From NCBI GenBank assembly GCA_964518835.1, contig CAZFKU010000005.1, positions 1 through 51,344 on the forward strand: DNA of 51,344 nt, read 5' to 3'. This stretch comes from AB-629-J13 sp964518835. GTDB lineage: Bacteria > Fidelibacterota > Marinisomatia > Marinisomatales > AB-629-J13. A program made the translations under genes and the position numbers. Positions 40,430 to 49,542 of this stretch are shown piece by piece (the first letter of the stretch is position 1; each line of letters begins with the position of its first letter). The notes under the pieces are model-generated. The model made no database searches. It was given only the letters and a program-made list of their open reading frames with translations, and was not told where the DNA came from.

Positions 40430-41956
40430 ATGTCAGACCTTATCATTTCAAAGGATAACTTTACCTTTCGGGATTTCAGGTTATCTCTCAAAAAACCGGT
40501 TCATGTCAAACTTTCCTCCGATGCGGAAGGTGCCGTAAATAAATCTCACAATAATTTACAGTCACTACTTAATTCCGGTATGTCCATTTATGGAGTCACA
40601 ACCGGTTTTGGGAAATTAAGTCATTTAAAAATCAATTCTGCTGATCAAAGAAAACTACAATTGAATCTGGTTCGGTCTCATGCTGCTGGAGTAGGAAGAC
40701 CTGTTGACAAGGGAATTATCCGTATTATGATGATCCTAAAATTACTCACTTTTGTGAGAGGATACAGTGGAGTGAGATTGACTGTTGTTAATCAGATAAT
40801 AGATTTTTTAAATAATGATATAATTCCGGTGATTCCTGAAAAAGGATCTGTTGGAGCAAGTGGAGATTTAGCCCAAATGGCACACATGGCATTAGCGCTT
40901 ATTGGTGAAGGAAATGTATTTTTTAAAGGAAAACAATCTCAATCCAAAACAGTAATGAAAAGTTTAGGAATAGTTCCTCTACAATTGGAAGCCAAGGAAG
41001 GAATCAGTCTTATTAACGGTACTCAATATTCCACCGCATTGGCGATTGCAATGGCGATTTATTCCCAAAATTTACTTCAGTGTGCTGACATTATCGGTGC
41101 ATTGTCTGTGGAATCGAGTTTGAGTTCCAGGAATGTTTTTGATCCGAAAATTCATTCATTAAAAGCACACCCCGGTCAGAATATTTCTGCTCAAAATGTG
41201 TGGAATATTTTATCTGACAGTGAAATAGTTGTTTCACACAAAGATTGTGGCAAAATTCAGGATCCCTACAGTTTTCGCTGTATTCCTCACGTTCATGGAG
41301 CCAGCAGGGACATGATTAATAATGTGGTAGATTGTATCAATAATGAAATTAACAGTGTGAGCGATAATCCACTGATATTTTCTAAAAATGAAATACATTC
41401 TTCCGGTCATTTTCATGCAGAACATATAGCCCAGGCAATGGATTCAGCAGGAATTTCCATCAGTGAAATTGGAGCAATTTCACAGAAAAGAATTCATTTT
41501 TTTATGAAAGGAATTGGAGATGAAATTCCGACCTTTTTAGCCATTAATCCGGGTCTGGAATCCGGATATATGCTGGCACAGGTTACTGCCGCTGCCCTTT
41601 CATCTGAAAATAAGACCTTATCTCATCCCGCAAGTGTTGATAGCATAACAACATCAGCAGGACAGGAGGATTTTGTATCCATGGCACCGTGGGCGGGACA
41701 AAAAGCGTTGCAGATTGCTGACAATACTGCAACAATATTATCTATTGAATTAATGATTTCTGCTACAGCTGCTCAAGTATTTTTAAAGGAATCACATCCA
41801 TCTTCAGTGAGCAGAGATATTTTTAAGGCAGTGAACACCCGTTTAAATTTTAACGCCGGAGACAGACCGTTGGACAACGAAATCGAGGGATTGAAAAAAA
41901 TGATCGTAACCGGAGAATTAACCGAAATAGTGAAAAGCAGAATTGATTTAAATTAA
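40430..41956 (+). CDS. hutH: Aromatic amino acid lyase, probable histidine ammonia-lyase
   Basis: MIO-dependent lyase that removes ammonia from histidine to give urocanate. It has 508 residues. The MIO-forming triad ASG is at 143-145 in GSVGASGDLAQMAHMALALIGEG. The active-site tyrosine region is YGVTTGFGKL (Tyr54). Ser83-His84 in VRSHAAGVG matches histidine rather than tyrosine or phenylalanine lyases. DPYSFRCIPHVHGA and SAGQEDFVSM complete the site. The 'APWAGQ' after QEDFVSM is not what I expect of proteobacterial HutH. No hutU, hutI or hutG is in view, so the true substrate is less certain. guaB follows after 21 bases and may be co-transcribed. Confidence 0.85.
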   Translation: MSDLIISKDNFTFRDFRLSLKKPVHVKLSSDAEGAVNKSHNNLQSLLNSGMSIYGVTTGFGKLSHLKINSADQRKLQLNLVRSHAAGVGRPVDKGIIRIMMILKLLTFVRGYSGVRLTVVNQIIDFLNNDIIPVIPEKGSVGASGDLAQMAHMALALIGEGNVFFKGKQSQSKTVMKSLGIVPLQLEAKEGISLINGTQYSTALAIAMAIYSQNLLQCADIIGALSVESSLSSRNVFDPKIHSLKAHPGQNISAQNVWNILSDSEIVVSHKDCGKIQDPYSFRCIPHVHGASRDMINNVVDCINNEINSVSDNPLIFSKNEIHSSGHFHAEHIAQAMDSAGISISEIGAISQKRIHFFMKGIGDEIPTFLAINPGLESGYMLAQVTAAALSSENKTLSHPASVDSITTSAGQEDFVSMAPWAGQKALQIADNTATILSIELMISATAAQVFLKESHPSSVSRDIFKAVNTRLNFNAGDRPLDNEIEGLKKMIVTGELTEIVKSRIDLN

Positions 41957-41977
41957 GATGCGAATAAAACAAAATCC

Positions 41978-43429
41978 ATGAAGAAAGCACTCACATTTGA
42001 CGATGTATTAATGGTTCCGAAACATTCAGACATATTACCACGGAACGTTGTTTTAAAAACCAGTTTAACCGCAGATATTACATTGAATATTCCAATTTTA
42101 AGTGCAGCTATGGATACGGTTACTGAAGAAGAGATGGCCAAATCTATTGCCCGTGAAGGAGGTTTAGGAATCATCCACAAGAATCTATCAATTTCAGAAC
42201 AGGTTGCCATGGTCGAAAAAGTAAAACGATCTGAAAGCGGAATGATCATGGATCCGGTAACCTTGACAGCAGACCAAACTATCGGCGATGCTAAAAACCT
42301 TATGAGTCATTACAGCATCAGTGGTTTACCGGTCGTTAAAGGGAGAAAATTGATTGGAATCCTGACCAACAGGGATATTCGGTTTGAAGAGGATCATTCA
42401 TTAAAAGTGAAAGATAGAATGACATCAAAAAACCTGATAACTGTTCCAGTGGGGACTACACTGGAAACTGCAAAAAATATATTACAAAAACACAGAATTG
42501 AAAAATTGTTGGTTGTGGATGATCCCGGCAATTTGATGGGGTTGATAACCGTAAAGGATATCCAAAAAAAGGAATTGTACCCGTACGCTTGCAAAGATAA
42601 AAAAGGCAGATTAAGAGTAGGTGCAGCAGTGGGGGTAGGGCAGGACGGTGTGGAACGTGCCCAGGCGATTGGTGAAGCAGATGTGGATGTGGTCGTAGTA
42701 GATACGGCACATGGTCACTCAAAAGGTGTATTGAATTGTGTCGAAAAAATCAAGACAAATGTTCCTGATATTCCACTGATTGCGGGAAATGTTGCCACCG
42801 CAGAAGGAACAAAAGCCTTAATTGATTCCGGTGCGGATTCAGTCAAGGTGGGTATTGGTGCAGGAGCAAGTTGTACCACCCGGGTTATTGCTGGAGTAGG
42901 TGTCCCACAGCTCACTGCTATTTTGGATTGCCGTGAAGTAGCAGAAAAACATGACCGGACGATTATTGCAGATGGGGGAATTCGTTATAGCGGTGATGTG
43001 TCAAAATCGCTGGCAGGTGGAGCCAATGCTGTTATGCTGGGAAGTATGTTGGCGGGAATGGATGAAAGTCCCGGTGAGACTATTTTATATGAAGGGCGTC
43101 AATTTAAAGCATACCGTGGAATGGGTTCAATGGGAGCGATGAAAGAGGGCAGCAGCGACAGGTATTTTCAGGAAAATGCAGAACCGTCAAAATTGGTTCC
43201 AGAAGGGATTGAAGGAATGGTACCCTATCGTGGTCCCGTAAGGAATACAATTCACCAATTAACAGGGGGTTTACGGGCATCAATGGGCTATTGCGGAGCT
43301 GAGAATATCAGTCAATTACAACAATACGCTGAATTTGTACAAATATCCAATGCAGGTGTAAGGGAGAACCATCCCCATGAGGTTCGTATTGTAAAGGAAG
43401 CTCCCAATTACAGAGCTCCCGATATTTAA
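41978..43429 (+). CDS. guaB: Inosine-5'-monophosphate dehydrogenase GuaB
   Basis: Oxidises IMP to XMP in the committed step of guanine nucleotide synthesis. It has 483 residues. The N-terminal barrel entry is LTFDDVLMVPKHSDILPRNV. Two CBS domains lie at about 90-200 (DPVTLTADQTIGDA; DRMTSKNLITVPVGTTLETAK). The catalytic loop is GIGAGASCTTR with Cys299. The NAD/IMP flap region has GMGSMGAMKEGSSDRYFQ and EGMVPYRGPV. Its last bases overlap the stop codon of rpsT on the other strand. Confidence 0.98.
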   Translation: MKKALTFDDVLMVPKHSDILPRNVVLKTSLTADITLNIPILSAAMDTVTEEEMAKSIAREGGLGIIHKNLSISEQVAMVEKVKRSESGMIMDPVTLTADQTIGDAKNLMSHYSISGLPVVKGRKLIGILTNRDIRFEEDHSLKVKDRMTSKNLITVPVGTTLETAKNILQKHRIEKLLVVDDPGNLMGLITVKDIQKKELYPYACKDKKGRLRVGAAVGVGQDGVERAQAIGEADVDVVVVDTAHGHSKGVLNCVEKIKTNVPDIPLIAGNVATAEGTKALIDSGADSVKVGIGAGASCTTRVIAGVGVPQLTAILDCREVAEKHDRTIIADGGIRYSGDVSKSLAGGANAVMLGSMLAGMDESPGETILYEGRQFKAYRGMGSMGAMKEGSSDRYFQENAEPSKLVPEGIEGMVPYRGPVRNTIHQLTGGLRASMGYCGAENISQLQQYAEFVQISNAGVRENHPHEVRIVKEAPNYRAPDI

Positions 43430-43686
43430 GAATTACCTAAAGAATTTAAATGATTTGTGATTTGAGACTTTCGTCTGGCAGCAGTGTTTTTATGGATCAA
43501 ACCCGATTGAGCCATTTTATCTAAAAAACTGACCGTGTCCTTATACAAAGGTTCTGCTTCTTTTGTATCCTTTGTTGATAAAACATTCTTCATCAATGTT
43601 TTCAGCCGTGATAAATTTTTTATGTTTCGTTCCCGGCGGTTCTTATCCTGCCGTTCTCTTTTTATTTGTTGAGGGTGTCTATCCAT
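43426..43686 (-). CDS. rpsT: 30S ribosomal protein S20
   Basis: Ribosomal protein that binds 16S rRNA in the small subunit. It has 86 residues, basic, all helical. Family features are the N-terminal R-x8-R-x-K-N-R-R pattern (QQIKRERQDKNRRERNIKNL), SRLKTLMKNVL and the C-terminal signature GLIHKNTAARRKSQITNHLNSL. It is encoded on the minus strand, convergent with guaB, the two stop codons sharing bases (43426-43429). A 6-bp GCGAAG/CTTCGC hairpin (43719-43736) lies in its leader. No other ribosomal genes are near, normal for rpsT. Confidence 0.95.
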   Translation of the reverse strand: MDRHPQQIKRERQDKNRRERNIKNLSRLKTLMKNVLSTKDTKEAEPLYKDTVSFLDKMAQSGLIHKNTAARRKSQITNHLNSLGNS

Positions 43687-43718
43687 TTTCTTATTTAAAA
43701 TTACCTATTTAAAACGGA

Positions 43719-43736
43719 GCGAAGTTATCCCTTCGC
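43719..43736 (-). promoter_or_regulatory. Hairpin in the rpsT leader
   Basis: GCGAAG (43719-43724) and CTTCGC (43731-43736) form a perfect 6-bp stem with a 6-base loop, about 33 to 50 bases upstream of the rpsT start on the minus strand. It could be a control element of the ribosomal protein mRNA. The remainder of the 144-base divergent gap between rpsT and the Crp/Fnr-type gene is AT-rich without other clear signals. Confidence 0.25.
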
Positions 43737-43830
43737 AATTTAAATTTCAAAAGGATATTATTAGAAATTTCTTATAACTTCTTTGGGTTAAATTTTATAG
43801 AATTATCATTTGATACATGAAAGATTAAGG

Positions 43831-44511
43831 ATGAATAAAGATAAACTGATACAAACCGTTCCGTTATTTAGTGATTTGAGTGAAACATCTCGGAATAAAA
43901 TTACTGAAAAAATGGTGTCAAGATCCTATGCCAAGGAAAAAATGATCCTGATTGAAGAAACCGCAGGAGAGACCTTTTTTCTCATCAGTGATGGTTCAGT
44001 CAAAATAACCAGAATGAGTGATGATGGACGTGAGGTGATTCTCGCCATTTTAGGGGAAGGTGATTTTTTTGGAGAAATGGCGTTACTGGATGGAGAAGGA
44101 AGATCTGCAAATGTAGTAGCACTGGAAAATGCGGAGGTATTAACTCTTCAAAGAAGCGACTTTTTAGAAATCCTCGAACGGTTTCCAAAAATCGCCATTC
44201 ATCTGCTAAAAGAACTCACCACCAGAATAAGGCACAGTGATCAGCAGATTGAAAGTTTATCACTCAGTGGAGCTGAGCAGAGAATTGCCCTCGTATTGAT
44301 TCGTCTTGCAGAAGAAATGGGACAAATTAAGGAAGGAACTGTCACCATAGAAAATATTCCCTATCAACAGGATATAGCCAATATGGCGGGAACCAGCAGG
44401 GAAACAGTGTCAAGAGTGTATAAAATGCTGGAAGACAAACAGTATATTTCCAGAAAGGGGAAAATACTGATAATAAAAGAATTTTCAACTTTTTCAAGAC
44501 AATTTACATAA
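43831..44511 (+). CDS. Crp/Fnr family transcription regulator
   Basis: A 226-residue regulator from the ATG at 43831, preferred since GAAAG lies seven bases ahead. A TTG at 43810 would add seven residues. The cyclic-nucleotide-type domain covers about 15-130 (AGETFFLISDGSVKITRMSDDGREVILAILGEGDFFGEMALLDGEGRSANVVALE). The phosphate-binding-cassette-like GEMALLDGEGRSA suggests it may bind a cyclic nucleotide. The dimer helix follows (LLKELTTRIRHSDQQIESLS), then a winged helix (QQDIANMAGTSRETVSRVYKMLEDKQYIS). It has no N-terminal cysteine cluster, so it is not an oxygen-sensing Fnr. Divergent from rpsT, and 22 bases from the MeaB gene. Target genes are unknown. Confidence 0.9.
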   Translation: MNKDKLIQTVPLFSDLSETSRNKITEKMVSRSYAKEKMILIEETAGETFFLISDGSVKITRMSDDGREVILAILGEGDFFGEMALLDGEGRSANVVALENAEVLTLQRSDFLEILERFPKIAIHLLKELTTRIRHSDQQIESLSLSGAEQRIALVLIRLAEEMGQIKEGTVTIENIPYQQDIANMAGTSRETVSRVYKMLEDKQYISRKGKILIIKEFSTFSRQFT

Positions 44512-44533
44512 GGGTTTTCCCCTATAATTAATC

Positions 44534-45463
44534 ATGCAGGATATTATCCAAAGGATAAAGTCCAATGATCATCTTACGCTCTCCCGGATAATAAGTAAAG
44601 TTGAAAATGAAGAATCCATCCCTGATTCTTTTTTTATTGATATTCACCCGGCTACATTAAATCCAATCCGGTTGGGAATAACCGGACCTCCGGGAGTTGG
44701 CAAAAGCACACTTACTGAAAAGTTAATTAACCAAATTTTAAAGGATGAATTATCTGTTGGGGTAGTAGCCATTGATCCTACAAGTCCATTTACCGGAGGA
44801 TCTGTATTAGGAGATCGAGTTCGAATGAATTCCTTTTCAGACAATGAACGAGTATTCATTCGGAGCATGGGTTCACGAGGTGATTTAGGAGGATTATCCA
44901 AAAAAGCGGAAGATGCCGGCGATATTATTGCTGCCAGCGGTAAGGATTTTGTTTTATTCGAAACTGTCGGAGTAGGACAGGGTGAAATTGAGATTGCAAA
45001 TGTAGCCGACATTACCATAGTCGTTTTATCACCGGAATCGGGAGATGAAGTTCAATTTATGAAAGCGGGATTACTGGAAATTGCGGACATTTACGTGATA
45101 AATAAATCTGACCGTCCCGGGGGAAATCGGTTGAGGACTCTCATTACTTCCATGGTACATGTAAACCAGAAATTGAATGAGATAAACCCTCCCATCGTAA
45201 AAACAGAAGCAAATAGAGGGGAAGGCATTGATGAATTGTACGATGGAATCAAAACATATTTTGCTCTTCTAAGTGAAAAGGGAATACTCAAATCCAAAAG
45301 GATTAATCGATATAAACATAGAGTATATAATTTAATAAAAGACGATTTATTAGGAAATTTTTGGTCTCAAAGTAAAAGATCAAAATTGGACGAATTCACA
45401 CAAAAAATAGATTCCAATAAGAAATCTCCTCATGAATTAGCACAAATATTGTTAACCTCATGA
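44534..45463 (+). CDS. meaB: MeaB/ArgK-type GTPase (methylmalonyl-CoA mutase chaperone family)
   Basis: P-loop GTPase of the G3E family that guards and loads B12-dependent acyl-CoA mutases. It has 309 residues. G1 is GPPGVGKST (51-59). VVAIDPTSPFTGGSVLGDRVRM and RSMGSRGDLGGLSKKAEDA follow, then an FETVGVGQGEIEIANVADITIVVLSPESGDEVQFMKAGLLEIADIYVINKSD block containing the G3 and NKSD (G4) motifs. Signature residues are intact. No mutase subunit lies in the window. Its stop overlaps the tatC start (ATGA). Confidence 0.93.
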   Translation: MQDIIQRIKSNDHLTLSRIISKVENEESIPDSFFIDIHPATLNPIRLGITGPPGVGKSTLTEKLINQILKDELSVGVVAIDPTSPFTGGSVLGDRVRMNSFSDNERVFIRSMGSRGDLGGLSKKAEDAGDIIAASGKDFVLFETVGVGQGEIEIANVADITIVVLSPESGDEVQFMKAGLLEIADIYVINKSDRPGGNRLRTLITSMVHVNQKLNEINPPIVKTEANRGEGIDELYDGIKTYFALLSEKGILKSKRINRYKHRVYNLIKDDLLGNFWSQSKRSKLDEFTQKIDSNKKSPHELAQILLTS

Positions 45464-46212
45464 ATGATACAGAAAAGGACACCCCTTCAGAAATGCCATT
45501 TTTAGATCATCTTGAAGAGTTGAGATGGAGACTCATTAAGATTCTCTCGGGAATTATATGCGGGTCCATTTTATCTTTTTTGCTTGTGGATGAAATTATC
45601 GCATTGCTTTTAAATCCCATACAAAATGTAACAAAAACCCTCAGTTTACAGGTTCTTCAAATTCAGGGAATGTTCATGATAAAATGGGGTTTGTCCTTTA
45701 TTTGCGGTAGCATTTTATCTCTACCTATCATTACCTACCAGGTTTGGGAATTTGTATCTCCGGGACTTCACATGAAAGAAAGAAAAATTGCCTTTCCTTT
45801 GATTTTGTTCACTTTTATTTCTTTTGTAACAGGAATTGTGTTTGCCTATTACATACTCATTCCCATCTCATTAAATTTTTTCACATCAATGGGATATACA
45901 GATATTCAAAATAATTTTTCTATCAATTATTATTTAAGTTTTATTACCTGGCTCATGATTGGATGCGGGAGTTTATTTGAATTACCCGTATTGATATTTA
46001 TTCTGGCAAGACTCAATATTGCTACTCCATCTTTTTTAAGACATTACAGAAAGCATGCAATAATCAGCATTATGATTTTATCAGCTATAATTACCCCTCC
46101 GGATCCTGTCAGTTTGATCATCATGACGTTTCCTCTCATTCTCATTTATGAGATCAGTATTGGTGTTGCTCATTTAGCTATACCAAAATTGAATTCCAGT
46201 TCCGAGAGTTGA
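45460..46212 (+). CDS. tatC: Sec-independent (Tat) protein translocase TatC
   Basis: Six-helix membrane receptor for twin-arginine signal peptides. It has 250 residues. Conserved features are MPFLDHLEELRWRLIK at the N-terminus, PIITYQVWEFVSPGLHMKERK, FVTGIVFAYYILIPISLNFF and the late SAIITPPDPVSLIIMTFPLILIYEISI. Neither tatA nor tatB is adjacent. Four-base overlap with the GTPase gene upstream suggests coupled translation. Confidence 0.96.
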   Translation: MNDTEKDTPSEMPFLDHLEELRWRLIKILSGIICGSILSFLLVDEIIALLLNPIQNVTKTLSLQVLQIQGMFMIKWGLSFICGSILSLPIITYQVWEFVSPGLHMKERKIAFPLILFTFISFVTGIVFAYYILIPISLNFFTSMGYTDIQNNFSINYYLSFITWLMIGCGSLFELPVLIFILARLNIATPSFLRHYRKHAIISIMILSAIITPPDPVSLIIMTFPLILIYEISIGVAHLAIPKLNSSSES

Positions 46213-46235
46213 CTCTCACGTATTCTGTCAGATAC

Positions 46236-47216
46236 ATGCCACAATCCCTAAAAGAAATAAAGAAAACCATTAAACAGGATATGTGGTTATTTCAAAAAGA
46301 ATTTGATGAGGCACTCCAGTCTAAAGTGAAACTCATTCAAACCGTCAGTCGCTTTTTAATTAAACAAAAGGGGAAAAGGATTCGTCCTGTATTGACAATA
46401 TTAGCTTCCAGAATTTGCGGAGAACCCACTCCAAACAGTTACCGGGCAGCGGCCATGATTGAATTATTACACATTGCTACATTGATTCATGATGATGTGG
46501 TTGACGGTGCGGTAAAACGGAGGGGATGGTTTACCGTCAATCGGATTTGGGGAAATAAATTAGCCGTTCTTATGGGTGATTATATTCTCAGTAAATCGTT
46601 GATTTACATGATAAAACTCAAAGATTTTGATGTGTTGGATCTCATTTCCAAAACAGCTGAATTCATGAGTGCCGGGGAAATATTGCAGCTGGAATACCGA
46701 TTTAAAAAACATCCGAATGAGGAAATTTATTTTGATCTGATCCAACAGAAAACAGCTTCATTGATCGCTTCAGGCTGCGAGTTGGGTGCTCTTACAACAT
46801 CCAAATCAAAAAAAGATTGTGAAGCCATGAGATCCTACGGAATGAATCTGGGGATGGCTTATCAGATCAGGGATGATCTCTTCGATCTTTTGGGAAACGA
46901 AAAGCGCACCGGAAAAGATGTAGGTATTGATGTGAAGAGAAATACATTGACATTACCTATAATTCACAGTGTTCAATCCCTTTCAATACCTGATAGCAGA
47001 ATTCTTTTGAAAATGGTGAAGATGAAACAAAAATCTTCGGATACTCTTGCAGAAATCACCAAACTTGTAGAAAAAGGAAATGGATTTGAATATGCCCGAA
47101 AAAAAATTGACCTTTTCACTCATACTGCTGTAGAATCCCTGTCGCAATATCCTGATTCGATCTATAAAGAATCAATGATAAAACTGGCTCGGTTCAACAA
47201 AAACAGAGTACAATAA
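46236..47216 (+). CDS. Polyprenyl (trans-isoprenyl) diphosphate synthase
   Basis: Adds isoprene units to make a long-chain prenyl diphosphate, probably for quinone side chains. It has 326 residues from the ATG at 46236. A TTG at 46209 that overlaps the tatC stop would add nine residues, and neither has a good ribosome site. Motifs are GKRIRPVL, the first Asp-rich motif DDVVD (86-90) in LIHDDVVDGA, LMGDYILSKS, and the second Asp-rich motif DDLFD (213-217) in QIRDDLFDLLG with the following GKDVGIDVKRNTLTLPII. It resembles IspB-type enzymes; chain length cannot be told from sequence alone. Envelope and membrane-related genes surround it. Confidence 0.92.
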   Translation: MPQSLKEIKKTIKQDMWLFQKEFDEALQSKVKLIQTVSRFLIKQKGKRIRPVLTILASRICGEPTPNSYRAAAMIELLHIATLIHDDVVDGAVKRRGWFTVNRIWGNKLAVLMGDYILSKSLIYMIKLKDFDVLDLISKTAEFMSAGEILQLEYRFKKHPNEEIYFDLIQQKTASLIASGCELGALTTSKSKKDCEAMRSYGMNLGMAYQIRDDLFDLLGNEKRTGKDVGIDVKRNTLTLPIIHSVQSLSIPDSRILLKMVKMKQKSSDTLAEITKLVEKGNGFEYARKKIDLFTHTAVESLSQYPDSIYKESMIKLARFNKNRVQ

Positions 47217-47228
47217 TAATTCAAACTG

Positions 47229-48242
47229 TTGAAAATTCTATTCATCAGATTTAGTTCCATTGGCGATATTGTTTTAACTACGTCTCCGCTTAGATCCTTA
47301 AAAAAGGAATTTCCCAATGTACAAATCCACTTTTTAACGCTGGAGGAAAATGCTTCTCTTCTTGAGGGAAATTCAAACATTGACCGATTGCATGTGTTGG
47401 AAAAACAAGCAGGAGTTTTTAGATTGATTTCAATTGGGAATTACTTAAACGAATGTGGATATGAATTTGTTGTAGATATGCATGATTCATTACGATCCAA
47501 AATTATTCGCAGCCGTATGAAATCCGGTAAACTTTATTCTCTGAAAAAGCCCCGGTGGAAGCGATTTAAATTATTTGAATTCCATAAAAATGATTTTCAA
47601 AAAGATTTTTCTCAACTGGGTTTATATCATTCTGTCATTAAAGAACTTTTGTCTCAAGAAAATCAATCTTCAACATCACTTTTTATTTCCGAAAGTGAAA
47701 AAGAGGACGTAAACATACTTTTATCAAAAAATGGATTCAAAGGGAATAAATATATTGTGTGTATTCCCGGTGCCGCATGGGAAAACAAAACATGGAAACC
47801 GGAAAATTATTTAAAATTATTTAAATATTTTAAGGAAAATGAATTCGAAATAATTTTACTTGGAACTGAAAAGGATATTATTTGTAATGAGTGTGCGTTG
47901 ATAGATGATTCACTGACAAATATGGCTGGAAAAACCGGATTCCGAAAATCCTTATCTATTATTTCCCAGGCGCAATTGGTAATTGGAAGTGACACAGGAT
48001 TTGTCCACAGTGCAGAAGCATTGGGAATCCCTGCTGTGATGCTACTGGGACCAACCTCAACTGAAACCGGCGCAGGTGTTACAAAATCCAATTCAATGAA
48101 TATACAGGTTGAAGACATTTGGTGCCGTCCCTGTTCACAAAATGGAAGCAGACCCTGTTTCAGAACCGAGAAATTCTGTATGAACAGCATCCAACCTGAA
48201 TCTGTCATAAATCAAATCTCCAGAATGGTTTCCGTATCGTGA
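47229..48242 (+). CDS. ADP-heptose:LPS heptosyltransferase family protein (GT9)
   Basis: Glycosyltransferase of family 9 that adds heptose to the lipopolysaccharide core at the inner face of the inner membrane. It has 337 residues. The N-terminal ILFIRFSSIGDIVLTTSPLR is the family start, so the TTG at 47229 must be the initiation codon; no ATG lies close by. Later motifs are VCIPGAAWENKTWKPENY and VIGSDTGFVHSAEALGIPAVMLLGPTSTETGAG. The stop overlaps the waaA GTG start (GTGA). It may act as WaaC- or WaaF-like; sequence alone does not tell which. Confidence 0.9.
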   Translation: MKILFIRFSSIGDIVLTTSPLRSLKKEFPNVQIHFLTLEENASLLEGNSNIDRLHVLEKQAGVFRLISIGNYLNECGYEFVVDMHDSLRSKIIRSRMKSGKLYSLKKPRWKRFKLFEFHKNDFQKDFSQLGLYHSVIKELLSQENQSSTSLFISESEKEDVNILLSKNGFKGNKYIVCIPGAAWENKTWKPENYLKLFKYFKENEFEIILLGTEKDIICNECALIDDSLTNMAGKTGFRKSLSIISQAQLVIGSDTGFVHSAEALGIPAVMLLGPTSTETGAGVTKSNSMNIQVEDIWCRPCSQNGSRPCFRTEKFCMNSIQPESVINQISRMVSVS

Positions 48243-49522
48243 AAGCATTCTGGGTCTTAATTTACAATGGTTTTCTCTATCCTTTCTTTTTCATAGGAGC
48301 ATGTCTCGGTTCATTGTTCAATGAAAAAATCAGAACGGGTTTCAAAGGAAGATGGAAAACCTATTCCCAACTGAAATCGTTTAAAAAAAATATACCGGAG
48401 AAATCTGACGTTTATTGGTTTCATGCTGCCTCCCATGGGGAATTTGAACAACTGAAACCTGTATTGGAAGGATTGGAGGAAGTGGAACCATCAGCGGCAA
48501 CTATCGTTTCTTTTTTTTCTCCTTCCGGATTTACAAATGTAGAGGATACCAATATTGATTGTAAAATATACCTTCCTTTCGATTTTCCCTGGTCTGTGTT
48601 CAGAGTGCTCAAACTCATTCGTCCAAAGAAAATTATTTTTGCTGAATATGACGTATGGCCAAATATGGTATGGATTGCAAATCTTAAAAATATTCCGACA
48701 ACAATTTTTTCAGTCCATTTTTCAGATCGAACACCGAAACTTTTTCCTGTAATTCGAAATTTTTATAGAACGGTGTACGGAGCATTATCACATATTTATT
48801 CTGAGACTCAATCCGATTTTGGGAAAGTAGAAAAGTTAGTTGGAAAAAATTCGCTATCAATTGTAAAAGTGTTGGGAAATCCCAGATACGATCAAGTGAA
48901 GAAAAAAACGGATGAATTTACAGAAAAAAGAACATTATCCGTATTGTCGAGGAAAAAACGAATTATAGCAGGAAGCGTATGGAAAGAGGATGAAGATATT
49001 ATTTTAGAACCATTATCCGAATATTTAAAAGAGGATGAATCTGTTTCTCTTATTTGGGTTCCCCATGAGCCGAATAATACCAATATTGATAGAGCGTACG
49101 AACATTTTACATCGATTGGTTTATCAACAATAATTCATACGAATAAAAAAATCCGAATAATTGAAGAGGAACGGGTTGTAATTATCGGTGTTGTGGGAAT
49201 GCTATCGTCCTTATATTGGGATGGGCAGGTAGCGTATGTAGGTGGAGGATTTTCAACAGGTGTGCATAATGTGATGGAACCTGCCATTGCCCGTCTTCCT
49301 GTTCTGTTCGGAACAAAATACGATAAATCCCATGCAGCGAAAGAATTAATTTCAGAACACGGGGGATATAGCATTTCTTCCGGTGAAGAATTCAGGAGTA
49401 AATTAGTGTCCGTCTTTACAGATAAAAATTTCTTTTTACGATCAAGTTTGTCTGCAACGGACGTCATTCACAAAAATCTGGGTTCTGCAACCAGAATTGT
49501 GAGGGGAATTTTGAGGGATTGA
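48239..49522 (+). CDS. waaA: 3-deoxy-D-manno-octulosonic acid (Kdo) transferase WaaA/KdtA
   Basis: Transfers Kdo to lipid A precursor; a monotopic inner-membrane enzyme. It has 427 residues, a typical length. An N-terminal hydrophobic segment (VLIYNGFLYPFFFIGACLGS) acts as an anchor. Catalytic Glu68 is in HAASHGEFEQL. FAEYDVWPNMVW, VLGNPRYDQVK and AYVGGGFSTGVHNVMEPAIARLPVLFG complete the family pattern. The usual ASVGE reads ASHGE. It starts with GTG overlapping the heptosyltransferase stop. Together the two show that the cell makes lipopolysaccharide. Confidence 0.95.
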   Translation: MKAFWVLIYNGFLYPFFFIGACLGSLFNEKIRTGFKGRWKTYSQLKSFKKNIPEKSDVYWFHAASHGEFEQLKPVLEGLEEVEPSAATIVSFFSPSGFTNVEDTNIDCKIYLPFDFPWSVFRVLKLIRPKKIIFAEYDVWPNMVWIANLKNIPTTIFSVHFSDRTPKLFPVIRNFYRTVYGALSHIYSETQSDFGKVEKLVGKNSLSIVKVLGNPRYDQVKKKTDEFTEKRTLSVLSRKKRIIAGSVWKEDEDIILEPLSEYLKEDESVSLIWVPHEPNNTNIDRAYEHFTSIGLSTIIHTNKKIRIIEEERVVIIGVVGMLSSLYWDGQVAYVGGGFSTGVHNVMEPAIARLPVLFGTKYDKSHAAKELISEHGGYSISSGEEFRSKLVSVFTDKNFFLRSSLSATDVIHKNLGSATRIVRGILRD

Positions 49523-49542
49523 AGCATTAAATTAAGGAAACC

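Noticed and set aside
43810..43830. TTG start for the Crp/Fnr regulator
   Set aside because: The ATG at 43831 has a ribosome site at suitable spacing and the extra residues are not family-like.
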